DNA from: Terfezia claveryi | Lineage: Eukaryota > Ascomycota > Pezizomycetes > Pezizales > Pezizaceae | Direction of reading: 5' to 3' | Assembly: GCA_015179025.1 (NCBI GenBank) | Contig: WHUX01000167.1 | Span: 55,483-119,482, forward strand | DNA length: 64,000 nucleotides | Part shown: one piece after another, positions 11,801-24,649 of the stretch | Numbering within the stretch: the first letter of the stretch is position 1 | Layout of the letters: each line of letters starts with the position of its first letter | Notes under the pieces: model-generated | What the model was told of the DNA's origin: nothing | The model's database searches: none | What the model saw: the letters and a program-made list of their open reading frames with translations, nothing else | Position numbers and translations under genes: made by a program

Positions 11801-12659
11801 GGAATTTTTTAAGAAAGCCCCTACATCTGCGGCAGGGAAAGTTGTGGGGAAACACCAAGGCGCTGTGAAGAGCCTACAAGTGGCGACGAAGGATGGATTT
11901 GTATTACTCTCGTCTAGTCCCGTGAAAATAAGACCCTCACCACCACCGCTGTCTTGGGCGAAGTCGCAACCACTCTCGAAATCTAGCCATGTAGCGGACG
12001 AGAATAATGTCCATGAGGAGCTCCAAATCCCAATAGACATCTCAGAGTCTACTCTTCCCCCAGAACCCTACATCCCCGACTCAGACGGGGAAGAGGGTGA
12101 AGATCCCTTCGACTACCTGCCTCCACCCCTCCCCCAAACAGAACCAGAACTACTTCCCTCCCAAGTCCACTCCAACCCCAAGCCTACCACCATACCCAAC
12201 TCCGACCCAGACCCAGCCGACCCTGACACAGATGATGAAGAGGCATATAGGGAAGTCGAGCTCCTCGACACTAACCTCTACGAACCTGTTTTACCGAAAC
12301 CGTTTCTTACTCGCACAGGGTCGGTGAGCGCGGAGAGATTCGCGGCGGCACAGAAGGCGCGGGTGAGGTTGGTGGATTCAGCTCCACTGCGAGATGGGGT
12401 GTTGACGGAGCAGGAGGTTGCCCCGATGTTAAATAGGGCAGCGGTGAGGGCTATCAGGGAGCAGGGGCAGGGCCAGGGACAGGACCAGCAGAAGAGGACG
12501 CTGGGGATTAGAAGGAGCATGAATGGGTGGGAAAGTAGAGGGGGAAGAAGTGGGGGCCCGAGTTTGGCGGGATTGGGAGTGGGATCGGGAGTTAGGAAGA
12601 CGGGAACGGGGACGAGGGGTAGGAGGGGAGGGGGATTTGTTAGGCAGTTATTAGGGTAG
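8888..12659 (+). CDS. SRS2: SRS2-type UvrD/Rep family 3'-5' DNA helicase
   Basis: Superfamily 1A ATP-dependent helicase. Srs2 dismantles Rad51 filaments and limits unwanted recombination in the nucleus. Exons 8888-9041, 9098-9752 and 9824-12659 give about 1,214 aa. The first in-frame ATG is at 8888; a second in-frame Met lies seven codons on. Visible motifs: Walker A PPGSGKT (residues 51-57), motif Ia ATFTVKAAREMKDR, GTFHSIARR, Walker B VDEFQDTN (from about 240), motif III GDPDQSIYGFR, ENYRSS, the STIHSAKGLEW motif near 640, and RRLLYVAMTRA near 675. Intron 1 has a GC donor (GCAAGT) and is the only way to join the Walker A motif in phase. The C-terminal 500 residues are low-complexity, as in fungal Srs2, where this part carries partner-binding sites. 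PcrA/UvrD homologs share the core, but the length and long tail favour Srs2. Confidence 0.92.
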
Positions 12660-14056
12660 AGGCGGGGCAGGCGGAGGATATGCCTATGTAGAGTTTGTTA
12701 AAATCTGTGCTTCTATTACTTGATGGGAATTTGTTTGGCCTTCTCCCATTTTGTAGGGTACTTGAGATAAAGGATGTGGTTTGGCATTTAGAATAACTTT
12801 TGGATACCCATGGCGAGACTGGAGTTACCCTCAGTCAAAGATGTAGTTAGGAGCACACTTTGATAAACACCTAATTAGATAAAGTGTAATGATTCATAAT
12901 TCCAATCTCATAACCATTCCAATGAGGCATTTGAATGAGGCATTTAGCCCACATACGATTGGCCACGATAGGCTGGCTCACTTTAAGTTTATTAGCCCAG
13001 TCAGAGGAGAAATAAAGAATAAAAAGCTCAAAACTTATATCGCCCACCAGCTTGGAGTCCCGTACTTTAGTCATTGCGGGGAGCCAGGGGGTTGCTAGAA
13101 GTCAATACAACAGCTGATTGTATTTTATATGATACAAAGAGGCGTCATCCTGGTGGTTCTGGGTGTTTTTCATTCTAGATATGGGGTTCACCAGACTAGG
13201 TTCACAGCTAACATAACCTAAACACTAAAGTAAGTTAAGCAAGTTGGTGCATCTGGATATGGTCCAACCAGCAACATTCCCTTCAATATGCATGGTGTAA
13301 AACCAATCACCAACTGGAAGAAAGGAATGGCAGATTATACAATGAATGGGAGGTAATCCAAGTCGTGTTACATTGTCTTTATCTGTACAAACAAACAAGA
13401 TTTTTACGGCTAATACGTAGCTACAATACTTTTGTGGTGATAATATTCAGTTCACTTGTCCTATGTACCGTCCCCATACAAATTTGTATGGTAATGGCAT
13501 TCAGGCTATTATACAATTATAAATATTGGAAGCTTTGGAAGCTTTAATCTCCTTGAATTTAACCCCCCAAAGGCCTTGAGGATTTGTGATTGTACTGATT
13601 TTTAATAATTCTTTGAAAACAGCAATGTACTAGGACCATATACATGTACATATGTAGAGATATACGGTATAATACTATACGATGTAGTAATATAGTCTGC
13701 TTTAAGTGTTCCTGCTTGAGGCCGCTAATTCTTCATTTGACATGGTCGTCCTGCATGCGCAACTAGATATCCCAGCCCCCCCCCCCGCGTTCTCAACGGC
13801 TGTCGCCCCTCCATGCAAGTGAATGTGGGGGTCGCAGTTATCGTCCAGCATCTTTCGGCAATAAAGTCTGCCTCGTGAGTAGGTCACCCCTCATCACTGG
13901 TCCCATCCAACAGAGAGCCCTAAGCTCTTCATACGCATTCACTAACGTCAAGCTCCGGGCCCAAACAGCCTATGCGCTCCTTACCTCGGTACGCAGCAGC
14001 AGGAAGGTGACGAATACAACTTGGTCGTCTAAACATCCTCAGCATTAATCCCAACG
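12660..14056. other. Gene-free interval between the helicase and FAB1
   Basis: About 1.4 kb, AT-rich from 12,700 to 13,700. Frames of 60-70 codons at 12,871-13,547 have no family resemblance. The last 300 bp is GC-richer and probably holds the FAB1 promoter and leader. I see no repeat or RNA gene. Confidence 0.4.
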
Positions 14057-17000
14057 ATGGATCCGGGATCGCTGCAATCGTCAAGACGACCCTCGCTTAC
14101 GCGCTCTGAACTGGAGGTTCCCATCACACCGTCCCAAACCGCGACACTCGAGCAAATCCATGCCTCAAACTCCGCTGCCACCGGGCTCACATCCTTCTAT
14201 CTAGGCTCTCCACCACCAGCTAATCCTACGCCACTCACATTCAATAAGCTCTTCTCAAAAGTGAAATCTTATACGACCGGCATAAAGGAAGCTGTTCGCG
14301 AAGCTGTCGTCGTTGGGCCTCCTGGAAGATCTAGGTCTGATACAAACGACAGCAGAGAGAGCTTCGAGAACTTTTCTGTTGGAAGTACTAGCAACTGGGC
14401 ATCCCCGACTACGAGTAACTTCCAGTTCAGATCACGCTACAACCAAAACAGATTGTCAAATGCCTCCATGATGACGAAGGGTTCAACGGGTTCGGCGGAT
14501 GGTGGAGTACCTGCAGCATTGCGAAAAGTAAACATACTAGGCCCAGGCCCCAAGTCAACTTCAAGCCCTTCTCTGGCACAAGTGACAGTATTCCGTGATG
14601 GAATGGGAAGTGGTGGCGGGGAGGGAAGCTCCAATAACGCTGTTAGCAAAACAGCCAATGGAGCTGGGAGCACTGCGAGTACTGCAACAGCTCCCTCGCT
14701 TCCCTTACCTGTCTCGGAGCATATGACATTCAACAAGAGGTTTTCGATTCTTCAAGACCAACTTCAGGGAAGCGATAATAATGCCAAACCACGAGTTGAT
14801 GGAACTATAGAAGAGGGCGGATCAACAGATAATTTCGAAAATGCCACCTATATTAATTCTGGCGTGGGTGGAAGGGTTGGAAATCCAAATCCGTCTGGGA
14901 AAGATATGGTGCTTGACATGCCACAGCCTAATACACAAAACAATAGCCCCAGCCAGAGCCAGCAATCAGCGTCACTTAGCCCAGGAAAACAGGTTGCAAG
15001 GAGCACAAATACCTCTCTGCCATCATCTACCGGGCAATCTCATACAATGATAAATTCCTCAAAACGAAAAAGCAGCATGGATGCTTTATCGAGTACCAAG
15101 TCTATGAGGAAAAGGCCCAAGTCCGTGAAACGGACGAGCGAAAGCCTGTTGCCGGGATTCACATATAATAGTGAAAGTGACACAGAAGATGACGATGAAG
15201 ATAACACCAGTTCACCGGCTGACACATCCTCGGTTGGGGGGAAGACGCCCATGCAGCGAAATGGAGCAAAAAATAGGGCAAATCGTTCCACAGCTAGTTT
15301 AATCCCAGGTGTTGGTGGAGTACGGGCCCTGGCTGGCTGGTTTGGTGTTGGTGGAAATATTTCAGAAAATCAAAGCGGTGATAGGAGCATGGGTGGTGGA
15401 GCTACTGCGCCTGGCAGTGGAGGCAACTTCGAAGCAGTAGGGTTGGCACTACAGCAGCTCAGAAAGGGGACCTTGACCAAGGAATTTTGGATGAAGGATG
15501 AGAATTGTAAGTATTGTTTTCTGTGTGGGAGAACTTTTAATGCCTTTAGAAGGAAGCACCATTGCCGTAAGTTTTCCCAGAATATGAAGTCACGCCCCAG
15601 AACCGAAAGCTAAATTAACCACAACTCTTATTACATGTAGGCCTCTGTGGGCAAATCTTCTGTGCGAAATGCACGACTACCATCTCAGGAGAGCGGTTTG
15701 GCTACAATGGATCAATGAAGGTCTGCCTGGAGTGCCAGGAAATCGTTAAGGAGTACAGGGATGAGTCCGACCTTGAACATACAAATTTACAGTCTCTTAG
15801 TATTCCCGAAGATACGGTCAGTCATACCGCTGGAACAGTGCCTGGGGCAGACAATGGATTCAATCCATCGTTCAGGATGCCTGCAGCACATCGCCCAGCT
15901 ACTACACCGCTGATGGCCATTCCCGCAACGAGGACGACTGCTGGCTCTAACCCCAATCGGCGCTCGGCAATTCTGGAGATCAATTCCGACAAACCTTCAC
16001 CCCCTCGCCCTTCCTCCTCTCGGTCAATGAAGGCTCAAATAATTTCGTCTAGGCCAATGACAGCTGCTTCTTTCAAACACTCATATCAACATAACCACCA
16101 TCCGCACCCACATCATGCCCATTACCACAAGCATACCCATAGCCGTTCAATGCATCGCTGGCCTGGGCATAATCCTAATGACAGAGCACCTTTCCATAGG
16201 AATGCAGCCGACGATATACTTGACACTATGAATACACTTCCTGCATTTCATACTGACAGTGTTATTGATCCGGAGCTGGCACCATATATGAGTGACCAAG
16301 ATGCTACAGATGATGAGCAGATGAGTATATTTGCAACCATTGCCCCTAGAAATTCTGACAACCTAGCCACTAGCTCAATGAGCAGCCCAATGCTTTCAGC
16401 AGGGACTCCTCAAGGTGATAGTGGGACGGCTGTATCGCTTAAGAATGGGGTTCCCGGCAACCAAGCTACTTCCGAAACCGGAAGCAGCAATCCCCGAAAT
16501 CTTCCAGTGAAGCCAGCTAAGCGGAATTCTAATTTCCTGAACCCCCTACAGACTCGAGCTATTCCACGAGGTCATCGTGGTATCATGAGGCATATCCACT
16601 CTGCATCAGACCCAATGGGACCCAGGCCGAATATTAGTTCAGGCTCACCTCGCGTTGCTCGAAGCTCATCAATGCGAGGTCCACTTGCGTCCTCCATTGA
16701 ACTCAATACCGCCAGTTTACAGCACGTACAAAATTTGCTTAAGCAACTGTTACGTGACGCCGGAATTCAAGAAGTGGATAAATGGGAGCAAGCCCTGATG
16801 CCTATTTTGCTCAAGAGCACAGATGATCTGAACCCTGATGTGCGGGCTGGAGATGTCATCGATATTCGGCATTATATCAAGGTCAAACGTATCCCAGGAG
16901 GGAGGCCGAAGGATACATCTTATGTTTCGGGCGTGGTTTTTACGAAGAACCTAGCATTGAAAAGTATGGCTAGGACTATCAATCAGCCCAGGATTGTCAT

Positions 17001-20000
17001 TGTCACATTCCCAATTGAATACCAGCGTGCACAGCAATTGATCAGCCTCGAGCCGGTGATTTCCCAAGAAAAGGAGTTCCTTCAAAATATGGTCAATCGA
17101 ATCGTTGCTTTAAAGCCTACTCTCCTGCTTATTGGCGAGCACATATCCGGTTTGGCCCTACAATACCTGACGAACGCAAACGTGGCCACTGCGTATCATG
17201 TCAAAAGCTCGGTCATACAGGCTGTTTCAAGATGTGCACAGGCAGACGTTTTCTCCTCGGTAGATAAACTAGCCCTCTCACATTTTAGAATTGGAAGATG
17301 TGCGAGGTTTGAGGTAAAAACATTCGTCCATGATGATATCCCCCCGAACAAAAAGAAAACCTTCATGTTTCTCTCTGGCTGCGCGAAGGAGTTGGGTTGC
17401 ACCATTGTACTCAGAGGTGCCGATATGGATACTTTAGCAATCATCAAGCAAATCACAGATTTGATGGTGTATGTCGTATACAACCTGAAACTCGAGACAT
17501 GCTTGATGAGAGATGAGTTTGTTTTGATACCCTCAACTCCCAAGGCCCCGATCCAACTCCCTCAATCAAATACAACTACCGCAGCAGAAGACAGCTTGAC
17601 TTTGGGCTTGGAAGGCGCAAGTGATCCACCCCACATGGAGCAGGAAACCACACCACAGAGTTTGGAAGATGGAACCATTCGTGTCGTCCAAGATAAGCTT
17701 CTAGGAGGGGTTCCCACTCCAAGTTATTACGAGGACATGGTGAAGAAGCACGAGACAAAAATCCTCTCAGCTTCCCCATTCGTCAAATATTCACAACCAT
17801 ACCTACTCACGACAGCTAGGGCACTAGAACAGAAGCTTGCTTATTTACGTATGCTGAAGGATAGGGCGGGAGTTGACGAGAAAACGGACGAGGAGAAAGG
17901 CGCAGCTAGGGACCCAGAAAAATATTTGGATAGCGAGGAGGGTGTGCTCGAGAAATTTGAGCTTATTCAACCAAAGATGTTACATGAGGCGAGCAAAGCC
18001 TCGAACCAGGCTAAGGAAATTCTGCGGGCCATCATTGACGTTGAATACGAGAAGGCATTACACGTCTACAACACGCAAAAGAAACAATGGGAAAATTATT
18101 TAGCGCAATACGACGACCTATTCGACCCGTATGCACACCAGAACATTGTGATACTATACACTATGGTTTGCACTGTAACTAGCGTTCCTTGCGAGGGACC
18201 GGAAATTCGCAGATTAGTTTTTTATGATCAAGGGGATGACTGGCCTCTTGGAAAATCTGACTGTACCCTAGGTCAATACGTTGAGTACTTATGCGATACT
18301 GCTGATAGAACTTGTAGCACAGCGGCCTGTGAAAAGAAAATGTTTGACCACCACAGATCTTATGTGCATGGACAAGCAAGAGTCAGCGTCCTGGTCAACG
18401 ACAAGATTGCATCTCCTAATCCAGGGATGAAAAATACCATTTTGATGTGGAGTTACTGCAAAATCTGCCCCAACACAAACACTCCAGCTATTCCAATGTC
18501 AGAGAGTACCTGGAAATACTCATTTGCAAAGTACCTCGAGCTGGCTTTCTGGAGTTCCGAGCTCAAACTCCGAGGTGGAGCATGTCCTCACGACTTAAGC
18601 AGAGATCATGTACGGTGTTTTGGATATCATGGCATGACGGTTGTTTTCCAACATGACCCTATCGATCTCCTGGAGATTTTCGTTCCCCGAACCAGAATCA
18701 CATATAAGCCGGAATTGGATCTCAAGGTAAAGAACGATCAGTATCTTCTATACGAGGAGAAAATCAACCGTTTTATGGGATCTGTTAGATCTCGCCTTGC
18801 AAGCATTAAGGTCGAAACTGTAGCTCTAGAGAAGCATGAATCATGCAGGGCTGAAGTCGAGAGGTTGGTGGCAAAATGCGATGAGGAGCAAACATGGCTT
18901 ATTGCGAAGTTGCAGGAAAAGTATACGAAATCTAAGTACTATGAGATAATTCCTATGAACAGGGCAATGCGAGCAATGCAGGAGAAAATCGTAGATTGGG
19001 ATTCAGAATTCACCACCTTTGATAACGACTTCTTTCCGTCCGAGAAGGATATCAAGAGACTAGCAGCTCTACAGCTTAGGAAACTGTTCCTAGAACCCTC
19101 TACATCTGATCTTCCCCATGAAGAGACAATGCCTTCCACCGAGAAAGAGGAGGGTAGCAAACAAACATCTGTAGATGGAACAGCCACCCCGTTGGAAAGT
19201 GGGTCCACCCCGATTGACCTACTGTCACAAGCAACACAGGATGCGCTAGCATCTGTTATGGAGGAAGATGCTACTGTTGGTGAGTTTCAGGAAAAGGATA
19301 CCGACCAAATGGCAATTCACTCAGAAGTCCAATCCACTATCGCGGAGATCCTGACGGAGTCCCCCGGTGTCGAAGAGTTGAAGCAACTGGGCGAAGAATT
19401 ACTCTGTGAAGAACGAAAACTTAGTGAAGAAACCTCGGAAATCGATCAAGAGCAGATACCACCCGAGCAACCAAGTTCGAGCGAGCAACTTGCTGCTATC
19501 CCAATTCAGATTGAAGGAGCTACGCCTCCACAGGATCCAAATCCCCTATTAGTGTGTGACGCTATACTTGACAAGAAATCACGGAGGCGTTCTATATCTC
19601 AGCACATAACCAGAACAGGGGATGGCAAGGCTCTCGTCGGCCCTAGTCCCACCCCACCATCTAGTACTGGAGGTGGTCCTCGAAGGAAGGGGTCAGGACC
19701 TCCTCCCTTCGGTCGCACTCCATCCACATCTGGAGCTCAACGTAAACCACCTGACGGTGGCGCTTTACCAATTCCCCATCCCCGAAAGTCTTCTGATAGT
19801 GGCCTTTCATCTGCTTCATCTGGGCCTCGAGCCCCACACACGATGGCTACACCAAGCAAGAAGGCACCGGAAACAACCAAGGGCACACCGAAGGGCCTTG
19901 ATAAGCCTAAAACGGAAAAAAAACTTGCTGATAGGCTGCGATCACTTTCGAACAAGAAGTCTTCCAGGGACAAAGATGCAGCCATTCCACGTTCGGTGCC

Positions 20001-22247
20001 GAACAAGCTCCATCGCAGAGATACTAAAGTCACAAGCCTTGCTAAACACTTTGAGCAACTGACAAAAGAATTTGAGACGGAGCGGGCCAACCAGCGAAAG
20101 CAATTAGCTGCTAAAAGAACGAAGGTTTATCCAGTTGCGTCTACTAAGCCAATTGTTGAGGTGTACAAAAATGTCCAAGACGCCGTAGCCTCAGAAGATA
20201 ATTACCCGCCCCCTCCTGTTGAGCTGCCTTCCATACCCCAGGAAGTAAACGAAATAGTTGAAGAGAGGATAGAGGAAGCCGAGATTTTGGAATTTCCGAA
20301 CGAAATCCCGCCACGTGCCCCTATACCTCCATCCATGGATGTTCAAGAAGAGAGACTGGCTCCTCCGATCAGCCAACCACATTCTGACATTGAGGAAAGC
20401 GACACTGAATTGCCACTTCCCAGTGATCCTGATATCAGCTCACTTCCTTCGATCTCGGATGTACTACCTCCGACTCCTGGGGCTCCAGATACGGAGCTGA
20501 AGGGACTGCCTCGTGGCCACGAAAAGTCTTCTCTGATGAATATCTTATCGAAATTCTGGGCTGAAAGATCTGCCAGCGGCTGGGTCCAGTTGGATTACCC
20601 GCTGTAAGTTTTCTAATGAATGCTTCCCTTCACCTTGGCGAAACTAATGACTTCCCCAGTGCCCCTACCGAACACATATTTGCGGACTCTGATGTCATTG
20701 TAAGGGAGGATGAGCCGAGTTCTCTGATTGCATTTACCTTAAACTCGTCCGATTACGTTTCAAAACTCCAGAATCTCAATCATGAGAGCTCTCCCTATGC
20801 GAGCATGAATAATAGCATGCATCAGAATCAGAACTCTATGGGGGAGCATATAGATCTAGAGCGCTCCCTACTCAAAACAACAGGAACTCATATAAAGTAT
20901 CGTAGGTCACCCTGAACTCGGAATACTGAATACATAGAAGGTTCTCCACTTCTGTCGTTCCTCGGCACAGACTGCTAACACGGTATTGATCACGAAAACT
21001 AGAATTTGCGGAGGGTTCGGCAAAAATGTATTGCAAAGTTTTTTTCGCAGAGCAGTTTGACGCTTTAAGGAAAAATTGTGGCGTAGGGGATCGCTTTGCA
21101 GAATCCTTGTCTCGCTGTGGAAAATGGGACAGCAAAGGAGGAAAATCGAAGTCTGTTTTTCTGAAGACCTTGGACGATCGCATTGTAATGAAGGCATTGC
21201 AGCCTGTGGAAACCCAGGCATTCTTGAAATTTGCACCAGCTTACTTCAGGTTCATGTCTGAAGCCTTTTTCCATGAGGTAAGTTTAATTAGTTCTTTACT
21301 ATTTCAGGACCTCTAACCGTGTGAATGCAGCTGCCTACGGTGATTGCCAAGATGTTGGGTTTCTATCAGATTTTTATCAAGAATCCTATGACTGGTACAG
21401 ACATCAAGTGGGATGTCCTCGTCATGGAGAACTTATTCTATGACCGCAAGATGACTAGAATTTTTGACCTCAAAGGCTCTATGCGCAATCGTTATGCCCA
21501 AGCGACTGGGGATTCGGGAGAAGTCCTTCTTGATGAAAACATGGTTGAGTTTATCTACGAGTCGCCCCTGTTTGTGAGAGAACATGCCAAAAAGTTGCTG
21601 AGAGCATCTTTATGGAATGATACCCTCTTCTTGTCGAAGCAAAATGTTATGGACTATTCCTTGATGATCGGTATTGACGAAAACAAAAAGGAGTTGGTTG
21701 TTGGTATCATAGGTAAACAGATATGTGTGGAGTTATTTTCTAGGCCTAGCTAATAGAATAACAGACTGTATTCGTACTTTCACCTGGGATAAGAAACTGG
21801 AGAGTTGGGTGAAAGACCTCACCGGTGGTGGAAGGAACATAAGACCTACGGTCACCAGTCCTAAGGAATATAAACATAGATTCCGAGAAGCGATGGAGAG
21901 ATATATCTTGGAAGCTCCGAGGTGTGTAATTGTTTCCACTTATCTTGCATGCACCTCTCTGACGTAAACCGCCCAACAGTTGCTGGCACCTCTTTAGAAT
22001 GAGCTGGATGTCTCCCGTTCAGGTTCGTCTAGGAACAAACAACTCCCAAGTTAGGGACTCGCATCATACCAGCACCGAAGTTGCCACCAATACTACTGCT
22101 GGTGGTGTTATAGCTGCAATGGCTGGCTCTGCTCCTACCCAGCTGTCGTCGCCAACACGAAATGCGACCCCGAACGTCACTGATGACCATGTTACTGCTG
22201 GTACGGACGTTGTCAGACCTGACAATGTGTCGATTGTGGGATACTGA
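14057..22247 (+). CDS. FAB1: Phosphatidylinositol-3-phosphate 5-kinase (Fab1/PIKfyve)
   Basis: Makes PtdIns(3,5)P2 from PtdIns3P on endosome and vacuole membranes. Seven exons: 14057-15566, 15641-20603, 20660-20901, 21003-21277, 21331-21712, 21765-21921 and 21980-22247. They total 7,797 nt, about 2,598 aa, in phase throughout; all introns are GT-AG, 52-101 nt. Domains in order: a Ser-rich N-terminus; a FYVE finger at about 477-545 (EFWMKD, RRKHHC split by intron 1, then [11 protein letters not shown]); a His-rich loop; a Cpn60/TCP-1-like domain at about 850-1,130; the conserved Cys-rich region at about 1,340-1,520; a long disordered Pro/Ser region; and the PIP5K-type kinase from about 2,200 ([50 protein letters not shown]). 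It is somewhat longer than yeast Fab1 (about 2,280 aa) because of the disordered insertions. Identity is certain. Confidence 0.97.
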
Positions 22248-22900
22248 ATTTCTCGTAACTAGTTACTGAACTTCTCTTACTCCTCTCTTAGTCTATGTTT
22301 ATTGTTCCTGCCATTTCATCGCTGGAGATTTTAATCATTCATTTATTGGTCAGGCACATTACGTATGGTGGGTTTTCACTTTTTTGGGGGGGGTTTCTTA
22401 GAGCTCTTCTCTTGCATGCTGCTATTATACCCTCTGACGCTCACTGACGATCTTCAGCAAGTTCTCTATTACCATGTAGTTGCTACTAACTGCTCAGTTC
22501 GGCGTCGGCGTTTTGCTTTTACTCATAATTGTTGCCTCGTTCTTGGTTTGATGGGTTGGTTCAGCATGTGTCATGATTATACTTAGTATTTGATGCTCTG
22601 TTTAATTTAATGTTCATTGTGACTTTTCATATGTCGTGATGTTAGGCGCTGCGATATCGGGTGGCAATTACACGGAAGACCTCTTGATTGGTCGGCCGAA
22701 GGCCAGTATGAAGAGTGTCAATGAGTCATATTCGAATAAATTTCAATGTTCGAAAATTACTAGTAGTGAGAGTCAACGCATCATTGTTAGCTACCCTTGC
22801 TCGACCAGAGGTGACCAGCTACTGGTCTTCAACCACATTCCGTGATATATCACGAGCATGGTGGTTCCAACTATATTCACACCTATGGAAACAAATACGC
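22248..22900. other. FAB1 3' flank, no gene seen
   Basis: T-rich sequence after the FAB1 stop, suitable for a 3' untranslated region, then unremarkable sequence. I found no coding evidence. Confidence 0.35.
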
Positions 22901-22919
22901 TTCTACAACATGGTTACCC

Positions 22920-23490
22920 TCACATCTACCTAATATCCAATTACTCCAAAAGCCACCCCCACCCCCCCTATTAGGCAAATATCACGCCGGCGTACCCATG
23001 ACATTTTTTTCTCAATACTGTATGCTTCTCCGTTCGGGGAAATATGACGAAGCCAACCGGAATCCCAGGGCGAGGCAAGTTAATCTGGCCATGCCCGCGC
23101 AAGCTATGTACAAAACGTAAGCCTGAACTGTAGAGAAATGAGAAAGCCGAACCAACTGAGCTGCAAAGTATAGGAAATGCTTATACTATCTGGACGTCGG
23201 TTGACTTGTATGAAATTCTACATGATGAGAAGTTCCAAGATTCCCTGATTACTTCGTTCTGGCTGTCTGGGTATGAAAGGGAAGCCCTGGCCCATGCCCT
23301 CCTGCCTGCAGTCTTATCTGAAGTCGAAGGAAAAAAAATAAATAGGAAAGGAAAGCTTCTACTGCGTCCCCATGCCTCTTCGTTGCTGCCTTATGACCAT
23401 GATGAGGTGTTTTGCCTAGCATCTATATTCACAACTATACCAGCTTCTAGGGCAAGCAACTTATAATAACAGCATAACGATATGTTATCA
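22920..23490 (+). repeat. Degenerate repeat copy 1 (GCAAATATCACGCCGG core)
   Basis: A C-rich run and a TATTAGGCAAATATCACGCC core at about 22,973 are followed, about 450 bp on, by a second shared block at 23,405-23,475 (AGCTTCTAGGGCAAGCAAC...). Both blocks recur in inverted orientation at 24,380-24,530. The stretch is translated in part as PPLLGKYHAG, but no long frame survives. This is a dispersed repeat of unknown class. Confidence 0.55.
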
Positions 23491-23579
23491 AACCGAGCCA
23501 CTCATCGCTGCAAATTGAGTGTTTTCGAGAATTAACCAAATTTCTTTGATTTATGTCTTTCCTGAACCCTCCTCAACCC

Positions 23580-23740
23580 CCACCTCCGCAATACCGCGGC
23601 GAGGTCTTTCTCTCCCCCCCCCCGCCCCTCCCCCACCAACCCTCCTTATAGGCCGAATATTACGCCAATCAGCCCACAAAAAAAAATGAGAAATACTGAA
23701 GGGCCTCAGCTAGGGCCACTAGCCTCTTAAAATAATAAGT
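23580..23740 (+). repeat. Degenerate repeat copy 2, C-rich with the same core
   Basis: A long C-rich run (about 23,615-23,640) is followed by TTATAGGCCGAATATTACGCC, a diverged form of the core seen at 22,973. The order, C-rich run then core, is the same as in copy 1. Confidence 0.45.
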
Positions 23741-24029
23741 AATTCCGAAAAACCCTCACCCAGCCAGCCAAATCCACCTCATTTATGCCCTCTCAGACCC
23801 TACCCTACCCCTTTTCGAGCCCTCTCTCTCTCGAGACCTCCTCCAGAGCATCTCCAACAGTCATGAAGAGGTCTCCCGAAGTTCCTATACCCCTCATTTC
23901 GGGCTTCAAAGGTCACTTTGACCGAGGAAGTATGTATGCTGGCCTTTCCCCGTGGCATCTTAAATCTTCTACAGCAACCATATACTCAGCCCAAGCATAA
24001 CCATGATTTTTAACGCTACGATAACTAAA

Positions 24030-24370
24030 AGGCAGGGGTCTGGGAGAGCACGCCAGGTTGGACGTAAGGTTGGACGTTAGATTGTTGCTGGGTTATATAT
24101 TGGTAACCCTAGAGCAGCTACTTTAGGTTGATCCTGAGCATATGATTTCTGTGAGGGGGTTGAAAGGCTTGCAACCCCCCGAGTCACCCAATGAAGCCCA
24201 AAAGGGGGGGGGAGGGTTGTATTGGAGCTTCTAAAGCTATTGGAGTCCTTGCCGTGGTGGTTAAGGGTGCTGCGGAAGCAGAGGTTCAGGGTAGGGGGAG
24301 GAGTTCAGGTAGCATAAATCAAGGAAATTTAGTTAATTCTCAAAGTTGCTCATTTTTGCAGCAGTGGGTT
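24030..24370 (+). repeat. Diverged dispersed repeat, partner of 52,260-52,830
   Basis: It starts with GGTTGGACGT/GTTGGACGTTAGAT repeats. It then has GTTGATCCTGAGCATATGAT, a GAGGGGGTT block, a G-run (GGGGGGGGA) and AAGCTATTGGAGTCCTTG. The same order, at roughly 60-65% identity by eye, is seen at 52,260-52,830. No coding frame is convincing. Confidence 0.5.
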
Positions 24371-24379
24371 GGCTAGTTA

Positions 24380-24530
24380 AGAATAGCATACCGTTATGTT
24401 TGCTGCCCTAGAAGCTGTTTTAGCATGAATACAGATACTTGGTAAAGGCCTCGCCGCGATTATGGACTCACCGGCGTGATATTCGCCCAATAGTGGGGAC
24501 AAACCAGGGTGGTCATATTGGAAAGGGCAG
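24380..24530 (-). repeat. Degenerate repeat copy 3, inverted
   Basis: Read on the minus strand, TATTGGGCGAATATCACGCC matches the core of copy 1. The following block (GTATCTGTATTCATGC...CAGCTTCTAGGGCAGCAAAC) matches 23,415-23,465. The spacer between core and block is shorter than in copy 1. In translation it reads PLLGEYHAG. Confidence 0.55.
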
Positions 24531-24649
24531 GTATCGGGCCCGTATTTAATGGGTTTTGAAGTCATGTCAGGGTAACCAATGTTGTAGAGTATATTTGCCC
24601 CCCATACTGTGACGATAGCCGGAACCTTGGTCATTGGCTAATGATACCC

